This document shows positions 17,584 through 25,792 of a DNA stretch of 32,450 nt, piece by piece (position 1 is the stretch's first letter; every line of letters starts with the position of its first letter). This stretch comes from Planctomycetes bacterium GWA2_39_15. GTDB lineage: Bacteria; Planctomycetota; Brocadiia; Brocadiales; Brocadiaceae. Position numbers and translations under genes: made by a program. The notes beneath the pieces are model-generated. The model was given only the letters and a program-made list of their open reading frames with translations, did not search any database and was not told the origin of the DNA. The DNA lies in assembly GCA_001824485.1 (NCBI GenBank), contig MHXP01000088.1, positions 1 through 32,450 of the forward strand. The letters run 5' to 3'.

Positions 17584-18210
17584 TTATTTAGAACACAGTT
17601 CTATAATTAACTGTTCTTGTACAGAAATTGAAACATCTTCCCTTGTAGGAAGTTGCGTTACTACTCCTTCAGGTACATCCGCTCTTGATTCAATCCATGC
17701 AGAAATATTTCTGCCCTTTAATAATTCAATATTTGCTTTAATAATATTCAAACTCGTTTCACAGTTCTTTGGTTTTATAACATCGCCAACTCTTACAAGG
17801 TAAGAAGGAATATTTACTTTTTTATCATTTACTGTTATATGACCATGTCGAATAATCTGTCTTGCGGCTTTTCTAGAAGGAGCGTAAGATAGCAGATACA
17901 AAACATTATCCAACCTTCTCTCTAACATAATCAAAAGACTTTCCCCTGTATTCCCTTTTTGTCTTTCTGCCTTTTGAATATAGTTTTGAAATTGTCTCTC
18001 TAACATCCCATAAAAACGCTTGGTTTTCTGCTTTTCTCTAAACTGGATACCATATTTTGATAATTTACCTCTGCCCCAAGTAAACTGACCGGGAGGGTAC
18101 TTTCGCTTTGTAACTGCACACTTTACCGTATCACATCTTATTCCTTTAAGGAATAACTTTTCGCCCTCTCTTCTACACAATCTACATTGCGGTCCTATAT
18201 ATCTTGCCAT
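17584..18210 (-). CDS. rpsD: 30S ribosomal protein uS4, zinc-finger type
   Basis: uS4 is a primary 16S rRNA binder that nucleates 30S assembly; in enterobacteria it also represses the alpha operon. The 208-residue product carries four N-terminal cysteines (Cys9 and Cys12 in CRLC, then CDTVKC), the zinc-binding form of uS4. The S4 RNA-binding domain follows (about 97-160: RRLDNVLYLLSYAPSRKAAR, IIRHGHITVNDKKVNIPSY). The C-terminus is intact. AAAGGAC eight bases upstream supports ATG 18210. It follows rpsK by 34 bases. I see no second, cysteine-free copy here. Confidence 0.97.
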   Translation of the reverse strand: MARYIGPQCRLCRREGEKLFLKGIRCDTVKCAVTKRKYPPGQFTWGRGKLSKYGIQFREKQKTKRFYGMLERQFQNYIQKAERQKGNTGESLLIMLERRLDNVLYLLSYAPSRKAARQIIRHGHITVNDKKVNIPSYLVRVGDVIKPKNCETSLNIIKANIELLKGRNISAWIESRADVPEGVVTQLPTREDVSISVQEQLIIELCSK

Positions 18211-18244
18211 ATCAGTCCTTTCTTAAACTTCTTTTAAAACTTAA

Positions 18245-18625
18245 TTATACTCTGCGTTTTTTTCTTGGCCTACATCCGTTATGAGGAAGTGGTGTCACAT
18301 CTTCAATTGCTTTCAAACTCAAACCCGACGATTGAAGTGCTGTGATAGCAGATTCTCGTCCGGGACCGGGTCCTTTTACCCTTATTTCAATTTCCTGAAC
18401 ACCGTACTTCTTTGCTTTGTCAGCAGCACTTGTAGCTGCTTTTTGAGCGGCAAAGGGTGTGCTCTTGCGCGAACCTTTAAAACCGACTGTGCCAGCACTT
18501 GCCCAACATATGGTTTCACCATTAACGTCTGATATTGTTACATACGTATTATTAAAAGTAGCTTTAATGTTTGCTATAGCCCGTGTAACATTACGTCTTA
18601 TTTTTTTCTTACCAACAGTTGTCAT
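18245..18625 (-). CDS. rpsK: 30S ribosomal protein uS11
   Basis: uS11 lies on the 30S platform and lines the mRNA exit path. 126 residues with the core [57 protein letters not shown] and the basic end [13 protein letters not shown]-like [15 protein letters not shown], all characteristic. AGGGGA lies about 12 bases before ATG 18625, farther than usual. Normally rpsK directly follows rpsM; here a methyltransferase gene of 810 bp lies between them, with 74 bases separating it from rpsK. Confidence 0.97.
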   Translation of the reverse strand: MTTVGKKKIRRNVTRAIANIKATFNNTYVTISDVNGETICWASAGTVGFKGSRKSTPFAAQKAATSAADKAKKYGVQEIEIRVKGPGPGRESAITALQSSGLSLKAIEDVTPLPHNGCRPRKKRRV

Positions 18626-18699
18626 ATTTGATTTTCATCCCCTTGTATTAAATTAAATATCTCAATTTATAGTTGCGTTAACCGACTATTTCGATTTTG

Positions 18700-19509
18700 C
18701 TAACAATCATTAAAATAATTTTTTAATATAAATTTGGCATTAAACATCTCGTCTAGTCTTTTATATTTATCCATATTATATTTTCTGTTTCCTTTTTTTC
18801 TTCTAGCTATAATCATTAAATTTTTCGGAGTATATTTAGGAGATACAACCTCAACAAGTTTAACATGATAACCAGCACCGGTAAGAAATTGTGCCCTTAA
18901 ACCCTCAGTTAGAATGTCGGCAAAACGATATCTTAAAAGTCCAAAATCCGTTAAATCAACCAGTGGATGTCCAATTTTTAAACGACCACGTATCTGGTTT
19001 TCACAACACGGAACCACTATTATATATTTTGCCCCTAATTTAATACCTTTAGCAATTGTTTCATCTGTTGCAATATCACACGCATGCAAAGCAATCACAA
19101 TATCAATTTGTTTTTCTGGTTGAGCATCTATAGTTCTAGAATTGATAAAATGCATATTTCTGTATCCGAGACGCTCTTTAATATGATTGCATTTATCAAT
19201 CAGTATTTTATTGGTATCCACTCCGTAAAAAAATGTATTTATATTATACCGTTCAGAAAGTATATAATTTAGTGCAAAAGATAAATATGATTTACCACAA
19301 GAACAGTCAAGAAATATAATTTCTTTGTTTTGTGAATAAGTATCAACAATTCTTATAACTTGCTCACAAAATCCTATTACTTCATTGAACTTTTTTATTT
19401 CCCGTTCATCACCTGTTTGGTTAATATCTAGCGCAAGGTTTTTTAACAACTCTTTGCTGGATTTTAATATCTCCTCAATTGTTTCTTTGCTTTCTGCAGT
19501 TATTCCCAT
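18700..19509 (-). CDS. Class I SAM-dependent methyltransferase (Methyltransf_32-like) within the alpha operon
   Basis: 269 residues. The N-terminal part (1-60) is helical and polar. The SAM fold begins with motif I IIFLDCSCGKSYLSFAL (about 64-80), then YGVDTNKILIDKC as motif II. The family signature follows: DIVIALHACDIATDETIAKG and VVPCCENQIRGRL, and near the end YTPKNLMIIARRKK. This pattern (ALHACD-ATD, PCC, TPKNL) belongs to an uncharacterised methyltransferase family in bacteria, related to the domain found in eukaryotic METTL25-type proteins. The target is unknown. Same-strand placement between rpsM (42 bases upstream) and rpsK (74 bases downstream) suggests an rRNA or ribosomal protein substrate, which is inference. 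Base composition resembles that of its neighbours, so recent transfer is not evident. Confidence 0.82.
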   Translation of the reverse strand: MGITAESKETIEEILKSSKELLKNLALDINQTGDEREIKKFNEVIGFCEQVIRIVDTYSQNKEIIFLDCSCGKSYLSFALNYILSERYNINTFFYGVDTNKILIDKCNHIKERLGYRNMHFINSRTIDAQPEKQIDIVIALHACDIATDETIAKGIKLGAKYIIVVPCCENQIRGRLKIGHPLVDLTDFGLLRYRFADILTEGLRAQFLTGAGYHVKLVEVVSPKYTPKNLMIIARRKKGNRKYNMDKYKRLDEMFNAKFILKNYFNDC

Positions 19510-19551
19510 TTAAGTAGCCTTGCTCAATCATGGAAATGAAACAGTATCAAA

Positions 19552-19935
19552 CTAACCCAGTTCTTTTACACTTTTCTTTCCCGCCACGGTCTTTTTGCGA
19601 CCTTTTCTTGTGCGTGCATTTGTTCTTGTTCTTTGTCCTCTCACTGGCAGACCAGTTTTGTGGCGTAAACCACGATAACAATTAATACTTTTCATACGAA
19701 CAATATTCTGCATTTCTTGCCTACGCAACTGGCCTTCAATGGAAAAATTCTTTTCAATATACGCGCCCAACATGCTCAATTGGTCTTCATGAAGGTCTTT
19801 AGCTCGTACGCTCTCATTTATATTTAGATCTTTTAATATCTTTTGTGATAAAGCCTTTCCAATCCCATAAATATAAGTAAGCGCTATAACTATCCTTTTG
19901 TTTGCAGGAATATCATTTCCGGCAATTCTCGGCAT
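19552..19935 (-). CDS. rpsM: 30S ribosomal protein uS13
   Basis: uS13 in the 30S head contacts the 50S (bridge B1) and tRNA. 127 residues: MPRIAGNDIPANKRIVIALT, YGIGKALSQKIL (helix-two-turns-helix), CYRGLRHKTGLPVRGQRTRT and the basic tail ARTRKGRKKTVAGKK, all standard. It follows rpmJ by 51 bases and precedes the methyltransferase by 42. Nothing is unusual in the protein itself. Confidence 0.98.
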   Translation of the reverse strand: MPRIAGNDIPANKRIVIALTYIYGIGKALSQKILKDLNINESVRAKDLHEDQLSMLGAYIEKNFSIEGQLRRQEMQNIVRMKSINCYRGLRHKTGLPVRGQRTRTNARTRKGRKKTVAGKKSVKELG

Positions 19936-19986
19936 TTAACAATTCCTTTCTTTTGTTTTTACTAAGTCAGACTTTAAACAATATTA

Positions 19987-20100
19987 TTACCCTTGCCTCT
20001 GTTTATGGCGAGGATTTGTACAGATTACGCGAACTATATTTTTCCTTCTTACTATCTTACAGTTTTCACAAATTCGCTTAGCAGACGATCTTACCTTCAT
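19987..20100 (-). CDS. rpmJ: 50S ribosomal protein bL36
   Basis: A 37-residue protein, [20 protein letters not shown] then [17 protein letters not shown] and stop. It has the zinc ligands Cys11, Cys14, Cys27 and His32, so it is the zinc-binding type. bL36 stabilises the 23S core near the peptidyl-transferase region. AGGA nine bases upstream supports ATG 20100. The position between infA and rpsM is the standard one. Confidence 0.96.
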   Translation of the reverse strand: MKVRSSAKRICENCKIVRRKNIVRVICTNPRHKQRQG

Positions 20101-20113
20101 ATTTTATCATCCT

Positions 20114-20143
20114 ATAATACTTAATACTCGATTATTGAGTAAA
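20114..20143 (-). promoter_or_regulatory. Candidate promoter between infA and rpmJ
   Basis: On the minus strand TTTACT (20138-20143), an 18-base spacer and TATTAT (20114-20119). A perfect dyad, TACTC-N7-GAGTA (20125-20141), covers the -35 and spacer and could be an operator or a leader hairpin. Weak prediction. Confidence 0.33.
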
Positions 20144-20145
20144 AA

Positions 20146-20364
20146 CTAAACTTGTCTATATATAATTCTACCTTTATCAAGATCGTATGGCGACATTTCG
20201 ATTGTCACTTTATCACCAGGTAATATCTTGATAAAGTGCATCCGCATCTTCCCGGAAACATGAGCTAGTACTTTATGACCGTTCTGCAATTCTACCCAAA
20301 ACATCGCATTGGGAAGTGCTTCCCTAACAGTCGCTTCTACTCTAATTGGTTCTTCTTTTGGCAT
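20146..20364 (-). CDS. infA: Translation initiation factor IF-1
   Basis: IF-1 binds the 30S A site during initiation. 72 residues, the normal length, made of one S1-like OB fold: [61 protein letters not shown] and a basic end RIIYRQV. It follows map by 25 bases and precedes rpmJ by 45. Nothing is atypical. Confidence 0.98.
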   Translation of the reverse strand: MPKEEPIRVEATVREALPNAMFWVELQNGHKVLAHVSGKMRMHFIKILPGDKVTIEMSPYDLDKGRIIYRQV

Positions 20365-20389
20365 TTTTAAAAGAAATAATTAAGATTTT

Positions 20390-21142
20390 TTATATTGTTA
20401 AAACATCTGCTCCATCTTCAGTGACCACAATTGTGTGTTCAAAATGAGCAGATAATTTTCTATCCTTAGTCACAACCGTCCATTTATTATTTAATACTTC
20501 AGTATCGTATTTACCCACACATATCATTGGTTCGATTGCAATCGTAACCCCCGGCATCAATATTTCATCCGCATCCAATAACGCTTTGCTTACAAAATTT
20601 GGTACCTGTGGGTCTTCATGCATACATCTTCCAATACCATGGCCTGTATAATTTCTAATAACAGAATAACCATTATCCTCGACGTACTCCTGTATTGTTC
20701 TTGAAATTATAGACAGCATTTCATTTGATTTTATTGCTTTAATTGCTAGACAAAGGGACTTTTCACAAACATCAAGCAGCCTTTGAGCTTCAGCAGTAAT
20801 TTCCCCTATTGGTATTGTCAATGCTGCGTCAGCAACGTATTTACGATAACCAACTCCAACATCTATACTAAGAATGTCTCCATTCCGCAACTTTCTCTGT
20901 CCTGGAATACCATGTACAACTTCTTCATTTATAGAAGTACATATACTTTTCGGGAATCCTCTATAGCCCTTAAAAATCGGTATTCCACCCTGTCTTACAA
21001 TAAATTTTTCAATCTCTGTATTTATATAATCTGTCGTTACATCTTTACTAGCAATCTCTTTGGCTAATCTTAATGAATTCGCTACAATCTTGCCCGCTGC
21101 CCTCATTATTTCGATTTCTCTGGGCGATTTACGAACTATCAA
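20390..21142 (-). CDS. map: Methionine aminopeptidase, type I
   Basis: Map removes the initiator Met from new proteins in the cytosol, near the ribosome exit. 250 residues; the pita-bread fold ligands are visible in LSIDVGVGYRKYVADAAL (two Asp), GHGIGRCMHEDPQVPNF (His), TIAIEPMIC (Glu) and EHTIVVTEDG (Glu). The start MIVRKSPREIEIMRAAG is encoded by TTG at 21142; GGAG within the end of adk lies nine bases upstream, and no ATG is better placed, because the next Met would remove the conserved KSPREIE segment. Only one base separates it from adk, so coupling is likely. Confidence 0.96.
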   Translation of the reverse strand: MIVRKSPREIEIMRAAGKIVANSLRLAKEIASKDVTTDYINTEIEKFIVRQGGIPIFKGYRGFPKSICTSINEEVVHGIPGQRKLRNGDILSIDVGVGYRKYVADAALTIPIGEITAEAQRLLDVCEKSLCLAIKAIKSNEMLSIISRTIQEYVEDNGYSVIRNYTGHGIGRCMHEDPQVPNFVSKALLDADEILMPGVTIAIEPMICVGKYDTEVLNNKWTVVTKDRKLSAHFEHTIVVTEDGADVLTI

Positions 21143-21143
21143 C

Positions 21144-21827
21144 TCAAACTACTCCGCGGCTAATCAATGGTTTTTTTTGCAATGTACAATTAATAATATC
21201 CGACACTTCTTTTGTAATCGCTTCTATACCGGCGTCACTTGAAATTTGTTTCAAAATACTTTTCTTTTTATAATACGTAATTAAATCCTCTGTCTGTTCA
21301 TGATAAACCCTTAATCTTTCTAACACTGTTTCAGGTTTATCATCTGCACGTTGGTTCAACTTCCCACCACACTTATCACAAATTCCATCTTTCGACGATG
21401 GAACGAATTCTACATGATAGTTTGTTCCACAGATTCCGCAAAGCCGCCTACCAGACAATCTGAGAACTACACTTTCCTCTGATACAGAGAAATAAAAAAC
21501 CAAATCTAATTTATCCCCAAGATTTTTTAGCGTTTCATCCAACACTTTTGCTTGAGAAAGTGTCCTTGGGAACCCATCTAAAATATAACCAGTCTTACAA
21601 TCTTTTTTTACTATACGGTCTTTAATGATGTCAACAACTATCTGATCGGGTACTAATAACCCTTTTTCTATATAATATTTCGCCTTCATACCTGTATCGG
21701 TGCCAGTCTCAACTGCTTCTCTTAGCAAATTACCAGAAGATATATGGGGTATTTTTTTTCCTTTACTTATAGTTTCAGCTTGTGTACCTTTACCTGCACC
21801 GGGAGGACCAAGAAATACAATCCTCAT
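21144..21827 (-). CDS. adk: Adenylate kinase, zinc-LID type
   Basis: Adk interconverts ATP + AMP and 2 ADP. The P-loop is GPPGAGKGTQA (about 7-17); the AMP region has ISSGNLLREAV and DGFPRTLSQA. The long LID carries four cysteines (CGICGTNYH and ICDKCGG), as in zinc-binding adenylate kinases of Gram-positive and some other bacteria. The C-terminus runs to RGVV, giving 227 residues, slightly longer than the usual 215. ATG 21827 overlaps the secY stop as ATGA, and the gene abuts map, so the secY-adk-map order is kept as in many bacteria. Confidence 0.97.
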   Translation of the reverse strand: MRIVFLGPPGAGKGTQAETISKGKKIPHISSGNLLREAVETGTDTGMKAKYYIEKGLLVPDQIVVDIIKDRIVKKDCKTGYILDGFPRTLSQAKVLDETLKNLGDKLDLVFYFSVSEESVVLRLSGRRLCGICGTNYHVEFVPSSKDGICDKCGGKLNQRADDKPETVLERLRVYHEQTEDLITYYKKKSILKQISSDAGIEAITKEVSDIINCTLQKKPLISRGVV

Positions 21828-23206
21828 CCCATTCTTCCTCTGATTCGGGTACCACCACTTAAAAACCCGCTATATTGCCTCATAATCATGTGTGATTCAA
21901 TCCTTTGAACCATATCAAGTGCTACACCAACAATAATAAGCAACCCCGTACCGCCATAAAAACCAGCTATAGCACGGTTAAGTTCAAAACCACCCGCTAC
22001 GAGTTTAGGCAAAATTGCTATTAATGCCAGAAAAGCTGCACCAGCCAACGTTATCTTGCCCATAATTCCTTCCAGATATTCTGAAGTTCTTTGTCCCGGC
22101 CTGATTCCTGGAATAAAACTTCCATAATCTTTCATGTTACTTGACATTTCCTTTGGATTGAATTGAATAGCAGTCCAAAAATAGCAGAAAAACGTTATAA
22201 GAAGTATATAAAGCATAACATAAATTACCCCACCTTGCAAAACTTCTGATAGGCGAGAAGTAATCCAATAGCCAAAACTCCCTGGATCAAACCTAACTTG
22301 GATGCCCTGCATAATGGCGGCAGGAAAGATTAACAAGGATTGCGCAAATATAATTGGCATCACACCAGCCTGATTCACACGAAGAGGTAAGTAATGTCTC
22401 TGCCCACCATACACCTTTCTTCCGCGTGTATGTTTTGCCTGCTGCACAGGTATACGTCTTTGACCCTGGGTAATATATATGACTCCACCAACAATGGCAA
22501 GAAACATACCTATAAGAACTAATAGTTTTACGATACCGATTTGATGCTCAGATGGAGTTACAGAAAATGTGAAATTTTGCATTACTTGAGAGAAAGCCGA
22601 TGGCAAACGATCAATGATACCAACCATAATTACTATTGAAATTCCACTGCCAATTCCATGCTCTTCGATTTGCTCTCCAATCCACATCATTATCATTGTA
22701 CCTGTTGTTAAAAGAAGGGCAGCCATCATCTGAAATCCAACACCCTGAAGATAGACAGGAATAACAGGAACACCGTTGAACTCAACAGTATAAAGTGTTC
22801 TTGTCATAATAAATGCCTGAAAGAGACATAGTCCAACTGTAGTAAGTCGCGTATATTGATTAATTTTTTTCCGGCCGGCATCACCTTCTTTTTGCAATTT
22901 TTCTAAATATGGTATGACACCAACTAAAAGTTGAAAAATAATGGACGCACTAATGTAAGGCATTACCCCTAAACCAAATATTGCGCCAGAAGCTAAAGCG
23001 CCACCAGCAAACATATCTACCAATCCCAATAACTGTCCGACACCAGTTTGTGTAAATTGATTAAAATATGATTTTAATACTGTTGTGTCAATTCCCGGAA
23101 TTGGTATATAAACCCCAATACGACACAAAGCAATTAAGCCTAGGGTTATTAATACCTTTTTGCGTAATTCTGGAATTCTAAATATGTTTCCAAATTGTTC
23201 AATCAT
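21824..23206 (-). CDS. secY: Preprotein translocase subunit SecY
   Basis: SecY is the channel of the SecYEG translocon in the inner membrane. 460 residues with ten predicted membrane helices. Landmarks are RIGVYIPIPGID near the N-terminus, the plug/TM2 region GLGVMPYISASIIFQLL, and the cytoplasmic loop QGQRRIPVQQAKHTRGRKVY followed by LPLRVNQAGVMPIIFA. The end GFLSGGTRIRGRMG is typical. Its ATG overlaps the rplO stop (ATGA), and its stop overlaps adk. The length is slightly above that of E. coli SecY (443). No sign of a second translocon copy in the window. Confidence 0.98.
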   Translation of the reverse strand: MIEQFGNIFRIPELRKKVLITLGLIALCRIGVYIPIPGIDTTVLKSYFNQFTQTGVGQLLGLVDMFAGGALASGAIFGLGVMPYISASIIFQLLVGVIPYLEKLQKEGDAGRKKINQYTRLTTVGLCLFQAFIMTRTLYTVEFNGVPVIPVYLQGVGFQMMAALLLTTGTMIMMWIGEQIEEHGIGSGISIVIMVGIIDRLPSAFSQVMQNFTFSVTPSEHQIGIVKLLVLIGMFLAIVGGVIYITQGQRRIPVQQAKHTRGRKVYGGQRHYLPLRVNQAGVMPIIFAQSLLIFPAAIMQGIQVRFDPGSFGYWITSRLSEVLQGGVIYVMLYILLITFFCYFWTAIQFNPKEMSSNMKDYGSFIPGIRPGQRTSEYLEGIMGKITLAGAAFLALIAILPKLVAGGFELNRAIAGFYGGTGLLIIVGVALDMVQRIESHMIMRQYSGFLSGGTRIRGRMG

Positions 23207-23649
23207 GATATGATCTTTACTTCTCCACCAACTGCTTTTATCTTTTCTGCTGCAGTCATACTAAATTTGTTTGCCACTACAGTCACAGAATTTTTAATTT
23301 CACCATCACCCAATACTTTTATACCGTCGTCTAAAACCTTCTTTATAATCCCAGCTTCTTTTAACCTTTTTGCATCTACAACAGTTCCTTTATCAAACTG
23401 CGCAATATCTTTTATATTGACAATCGTATACTTCTTTTTAAATGGATTATTAAAACCTCTTTTTGGTAAACGGCGAAAGAGCGGAGTTTGTCCACCTTCA
23501 AATTGTATCGATGTTTCATTACCTGATCTTGCAGTTGCCCCTTTACCACCTCTACATGAGGTCTTTCCCATCCCTGACCCTCTACCACGACCCACTCTCT
23601 TCTTACGTTTTCTATCAAAAGGTATTGCTTTTACATCGGCGAGATTCAT
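23203..23649 (-). CDS. rplO: 50S ribosomal protein uL15
   Basis: uL15 helps late 50S assembly. 148 residues; the Gly/Arg-rich N-terminus KKRVGRGRGSGMGKTSCRGG and the motif GGQTPLFRRLPKRGFNNPFK identify it, and the C-terminal beta fold ends GGEVKIIS. GGGGAG ten bases upstream supports ATG 23649, which overlaps the rpsE stop as ATGA. In most bacteria rpmD (uL30) lies between rpsE and rplO; here there is no room for it. Confidence 0.97.
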   Translation of the reverse strand: MNLADVKAIPFDRKRKKRVGRGRGSGMGKTSCRGGKGATARSGNETSIQFEGGQTPLFRRLPKRGFNNPFKKKYTIVNIKDIAQFDKGTVVDAKRLKEAGIIKKVLDDGIKVLGDGEIKNSVTVVANKFSMTAAEKIKAVGGEVKIIS

Positions 23650-24131
23650 TCTATTTTTACTCCCCTTAACTCTTCTATCTCTTCTTTTGTCCTTAGAGCA
23701 GTTAATCCTGCTAAAGTTGCTTTAACAACATTAAGCGGGTTCTTCTTACCATAACATTTTGTTAAAATATTTTTTATTCCTGCCAACTCAAGTACAGCTC
23801 GCGCCGAAGCACCGGCTTTAATTCCCGTCCCAGGTGAAGCAGCCTTTAAGAATACATTTGCAGCCTTATATCTTCCCCATACGGTATGTGGTATCGTATC
23901 GCCTTTTAACGGAATTTTAACTAGCTGTTTTTTAGCTTCTTTAACCGCTTTATTAACAGCATTAGGCACCTCTCGCGCCTTACCAAACCCGATACCAACA
24001 CTTCCCTTTTTGTCACCAACAACCACAAGGGCACTAAAACTCATAGATTTACCACCCTTTGTTACGGTTGTACAGCGGTTAATCTTTACAACTGTTTCTT
24101 CTAAATTTATAGGTTCTTCCAGACGTGCCAA
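23646..24131 (-). CDS. rpsE: 30S ribosomal protein uS5
   Basis: uS5 contributes to decoding accuracy and the mRNA entry helicase. 161 residues: an N-terminal double-stranded RNA-binding-like domain with LEEPINLEETVVKINRCTTV and VVGDKKGSVGIGFGKAREVP, and a C-terminal domain with KAASPGTGIKAGASARAVLE. The start codon is TTG at 24131, with AAGGAG six bases upstream; no suitable ATG lies nearby and the first in-frame Met is at residue 30, inside the conserved core. It follows rplR by 27 bases and overlaps rplO by four. Confidence 0.97.
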   Translation of the reverse strand: MARLEEPINLEETVVKINRCTTVTKGGKSMSFSALVVVGDKKGSVGIGFGKAREVPNAVNKAVKEAKKQLVKIPLKGDTIPHTVWGRYKAANVFLKAASPGTGIKAGASARAVLELAGIKNILTKCYGKKNPLNVVKATLAGLTALRTKEEIEELRGVKIE

Positions 24132-24158
24132 ATGAATCTCCTTGTAAGAATCAAAACT

Positions 24159-24527
24159 TTAGAAACTCAAACTGTGCTTTCTTGCACTTTCAGCTAAAGC
24201 CTTTATCCTGCCATGATACTTATAGCCGCTTTTATCAAATACAACTTTTATTATACCTTTTTTTTTCGCTTCTTCTGCAATCTTTTTTCCTACAATCTCT
24301 GCAGCCTTTATATTTCCTCCATACTGAATCTGAGTACGGATATCAGGAGATTGTGTTGATGCAGCTACCAGAGTCTTTCCTTCGATATCATTAATAATTT
24401 GACAATAGATATGCTTTAAACTTCTATAGACGCTTAAACGCGGTCTTTCGTTGGTCCCAACTACTTTACGTCTTGTTCTAATGTGACGTCTTATTCTTTT
24501 GCGTAATTTTTCTTTTATACGATTCAT
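24159..24527 (-). CDS. rplR: 50S ribosomal protein uL18
   Basis: uL18 binds 5S rRNA together with uL5 and bL25. 122 residues: the basic N-terminus [20 protein letters not shown], then [30 protein letters not shown] and the end [20 protein letters not shown], all typical. The Shine-Dalgarno site is poor. It lies 27 bases after rplF and 27 bases before rpsE. Confidence 0.97.
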   Translation of the reverse strand: MNRIKEKLRKRIRRHIRTRRKVVGTNERPRLSVYRSLKHIYCQIINDIEGKTLVAASTQSPDIRTQIQYGGNIKAAEIVGKKIAEEAKKKGIIKVVFDKSGYKYHGRIKALAESARKHSLSF

Positions 24528-24554
24528 AGTTAATGCCCATTAATAAACTAACTA

Positions 24555-25118
24555 CTATGCTGCACCAGATGTAAATGCCTTTCCAGCCTTCCTTCTAATA
24601 ACTTCACCTTCATACTTAATCCCCATCCCTTTGTATGGTTCAGGTGGCTTTACTTCCCTTATCACCGCTGAAAACTGTCCCACCATCTGTTTATCAGGAC
24701 CTGAAATTGTTAATTTTGCGGGGTTTGTTGGATTTGTAATATCCACCTTTATCCCTTTTGGAACCTCCATAGTAACTGGATGAGTATATCCGAGCGATAA
24801 TACAAGATCTTTACCTTGCACTTTAGCATTATATCCAAGTCCAACAATTTCGAGATTTTTAGAATAACCTTTAGTCACACCTAAAACCATATTTGATATA
24901 AGTGCCCGAGTTAATCCATGCAATGCTTTATAATATTTTTCGTCTGAAGATCTTTTAACTAATATTTGTTTATCTTGTTGGTTATATTCCACTGTAATAT
25001 CAGGATGAAAGGGCTGGTTTAACTTACCTTTTGGACCTTCAATATTCACAATATTACCACTTATTGTAACTTTAACATCGCTCGGAACCTTAATTGTTTG
25101 TCTTCCTATTCGTGACAT
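24555..25118 (-). CDS. rplF: 50S ribosomal protein uL6
   Basis: uL6 sits near the factor-binding site and the sarcin-ricin loop. Two related domains are visible: MSRIGRQTIKVPSDVKVTIS with IVNIEGPKGKLNQPF, and YTHPVTMEVPKGIKVDI with PTKLTISGPDKQMVGQF-like PAKLTISGPDKQMVGQFSA and KPPEPYKGMGIKYEGE near the end. The frame is open to 25145, but AGAGGA six bases before the ATG at 25118 and the family start MSRIG fix the start there, giving 187 residues. The gap to rpsH is 27 bases. Confidence 0.97.
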   Translation of the reverse strand: MSRIGRQTIKVPSDVKVTISGNIVNIEGPKGKLNQPFHPDITVEYNQQDKQILVKRSSDEKYYKALHGLTRALISNMVLGVTKGYSKNLEIVGLGYNAKVQGKDLVLSLGYTHPVTMEVPKGIKVDITNPTNPAKLTISGPDKQMVGQFSAVIREVKPPEPYKGMGIKYEGEVIRRKAGKAFTSGAA

Positions 25119-25145
25119 TTTAAATCCTCTATCCAAACAAAACAC

Positions 25146-25547
25146 CTATGACACAATACAAAGAAGCTCACCACCCACTTTTAATTTTCTACATTCTTTG
25201 TCGCTAATAATCCCTTTTGATGTAGAGTATATCGCTGTCCCAATTCCACCTAAAATTTTCTCAATTTCATCTACTTTCTTATAAATCCGCCTACTCGATT
25301 TACTCACCCTCTCAATTCTATTTATCACTTGCTGTTTTAAAGGACCATACTTTAGATAAATTCTAATTGTTGGTTGCTTTTCATCAATGGATATCTCTTT
25401 ATAATCCTTTATAAAACCATCTTCCTTTAACAACTTTACTATTGCCTTCTTAACCTTAGACGAAGGTACGTCTACGCTTTCTCTCATAATTACGCTTGCA
25501 TTTCTAACACACGTAAGCATGTCAGAAATCGGATCAGTCATACACAT
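25146..25547 (-). CDS. rpsH: 30S ribosomal protein uS8
   Basis: uS8 binds the central domain of 16S rRNA and, in E. coli, the spc mRNA. 133 residues: TDPISDMLTCVRNASV, VKLLKEDGFIKDYKEI, GPLKQQVINRIERVSKSSRR, and the C-terminal IYSTSKGIISDKECRKLKVG, where ISTSKGI-type residues contact RNA. Two ATGs are possible (25547 and 25541); AAGGAAG is about eight bases before the first, and uS8 often starts MSMTDPI, so I keep MCMTDPI. Confidence 0.97.
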   Translation of the reverse strand: MCMTDPISDMLTCVRNASVIMRESVDVPSSKVKKAIVKLLKEDGFIKDYKEISIDEKQPTIRIYLKYGPLKQQVINRIERVSKSSRRIYKKVDEIEKILGGIGTAIYSTSKGIISDKECRKLKVGGELLCIVS

Positions 25548-25597
25548 TATTATCTTCCTTTATTTAATACAATATCTAAATCTTATTTTTTATATTT

Positions 25598-25783
25598 CTA
25601 CCAACTTGCTTTCTTTACTCCTGGAATCTCACCCTTTGAAGCAAGCTGTCTAAAGCAAAGCCTACAAATTTGAAATTTTCTATAATAAGCTCTGCGACGG
25701 CCACATAACTTGCATCTGTTATACTTCCTCGTCTTGTATTTAGGTTCTTTTTTCGACTTTTCTATCAGACATTTTCTTGCCAT
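25598..25783 (-). CDS. rpsN: 30S ribosomal protein uS14, zinc type
   Basis: A 61-residue, type Z uS14 of the 30S head. The zinc ligands are in [13 protein letters not shown] and [10 protein letters not shown], and the C-terminus [11 protein letters not shown] is standard. The longer zinc-free form (~100 residues) is not present in this window. AAGGAG five bases before ATG 25783 overlaps the rplE stop region, so rplE and rpsN are translated in close succession. Confidence 0.98.
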   Translation of the reverse strand: MARKCLIEKSKKEPKYKTRKYNRCKLCGRRRAYYRKFQICRLCFRQLASKGEIPGVKKASW

Positions 25784-25792
25784 TAATACTCC

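Noticed and set aside
18626-18699. Nine-codon open frame (MKIKYDNCW) overlapping the rpsK start
   Set aside because: Its ATG is immediately next to the purine run with no spacing for a ribosome binding site, and so short a frame is expected by chance.
23195-23725. 176-codon plus-strand open frame across secY, rplO and rpsE
   Set aside because: It is the shadow of three overlapping conserved genes; its product is Leu/Pro-rich without recognisable domains.
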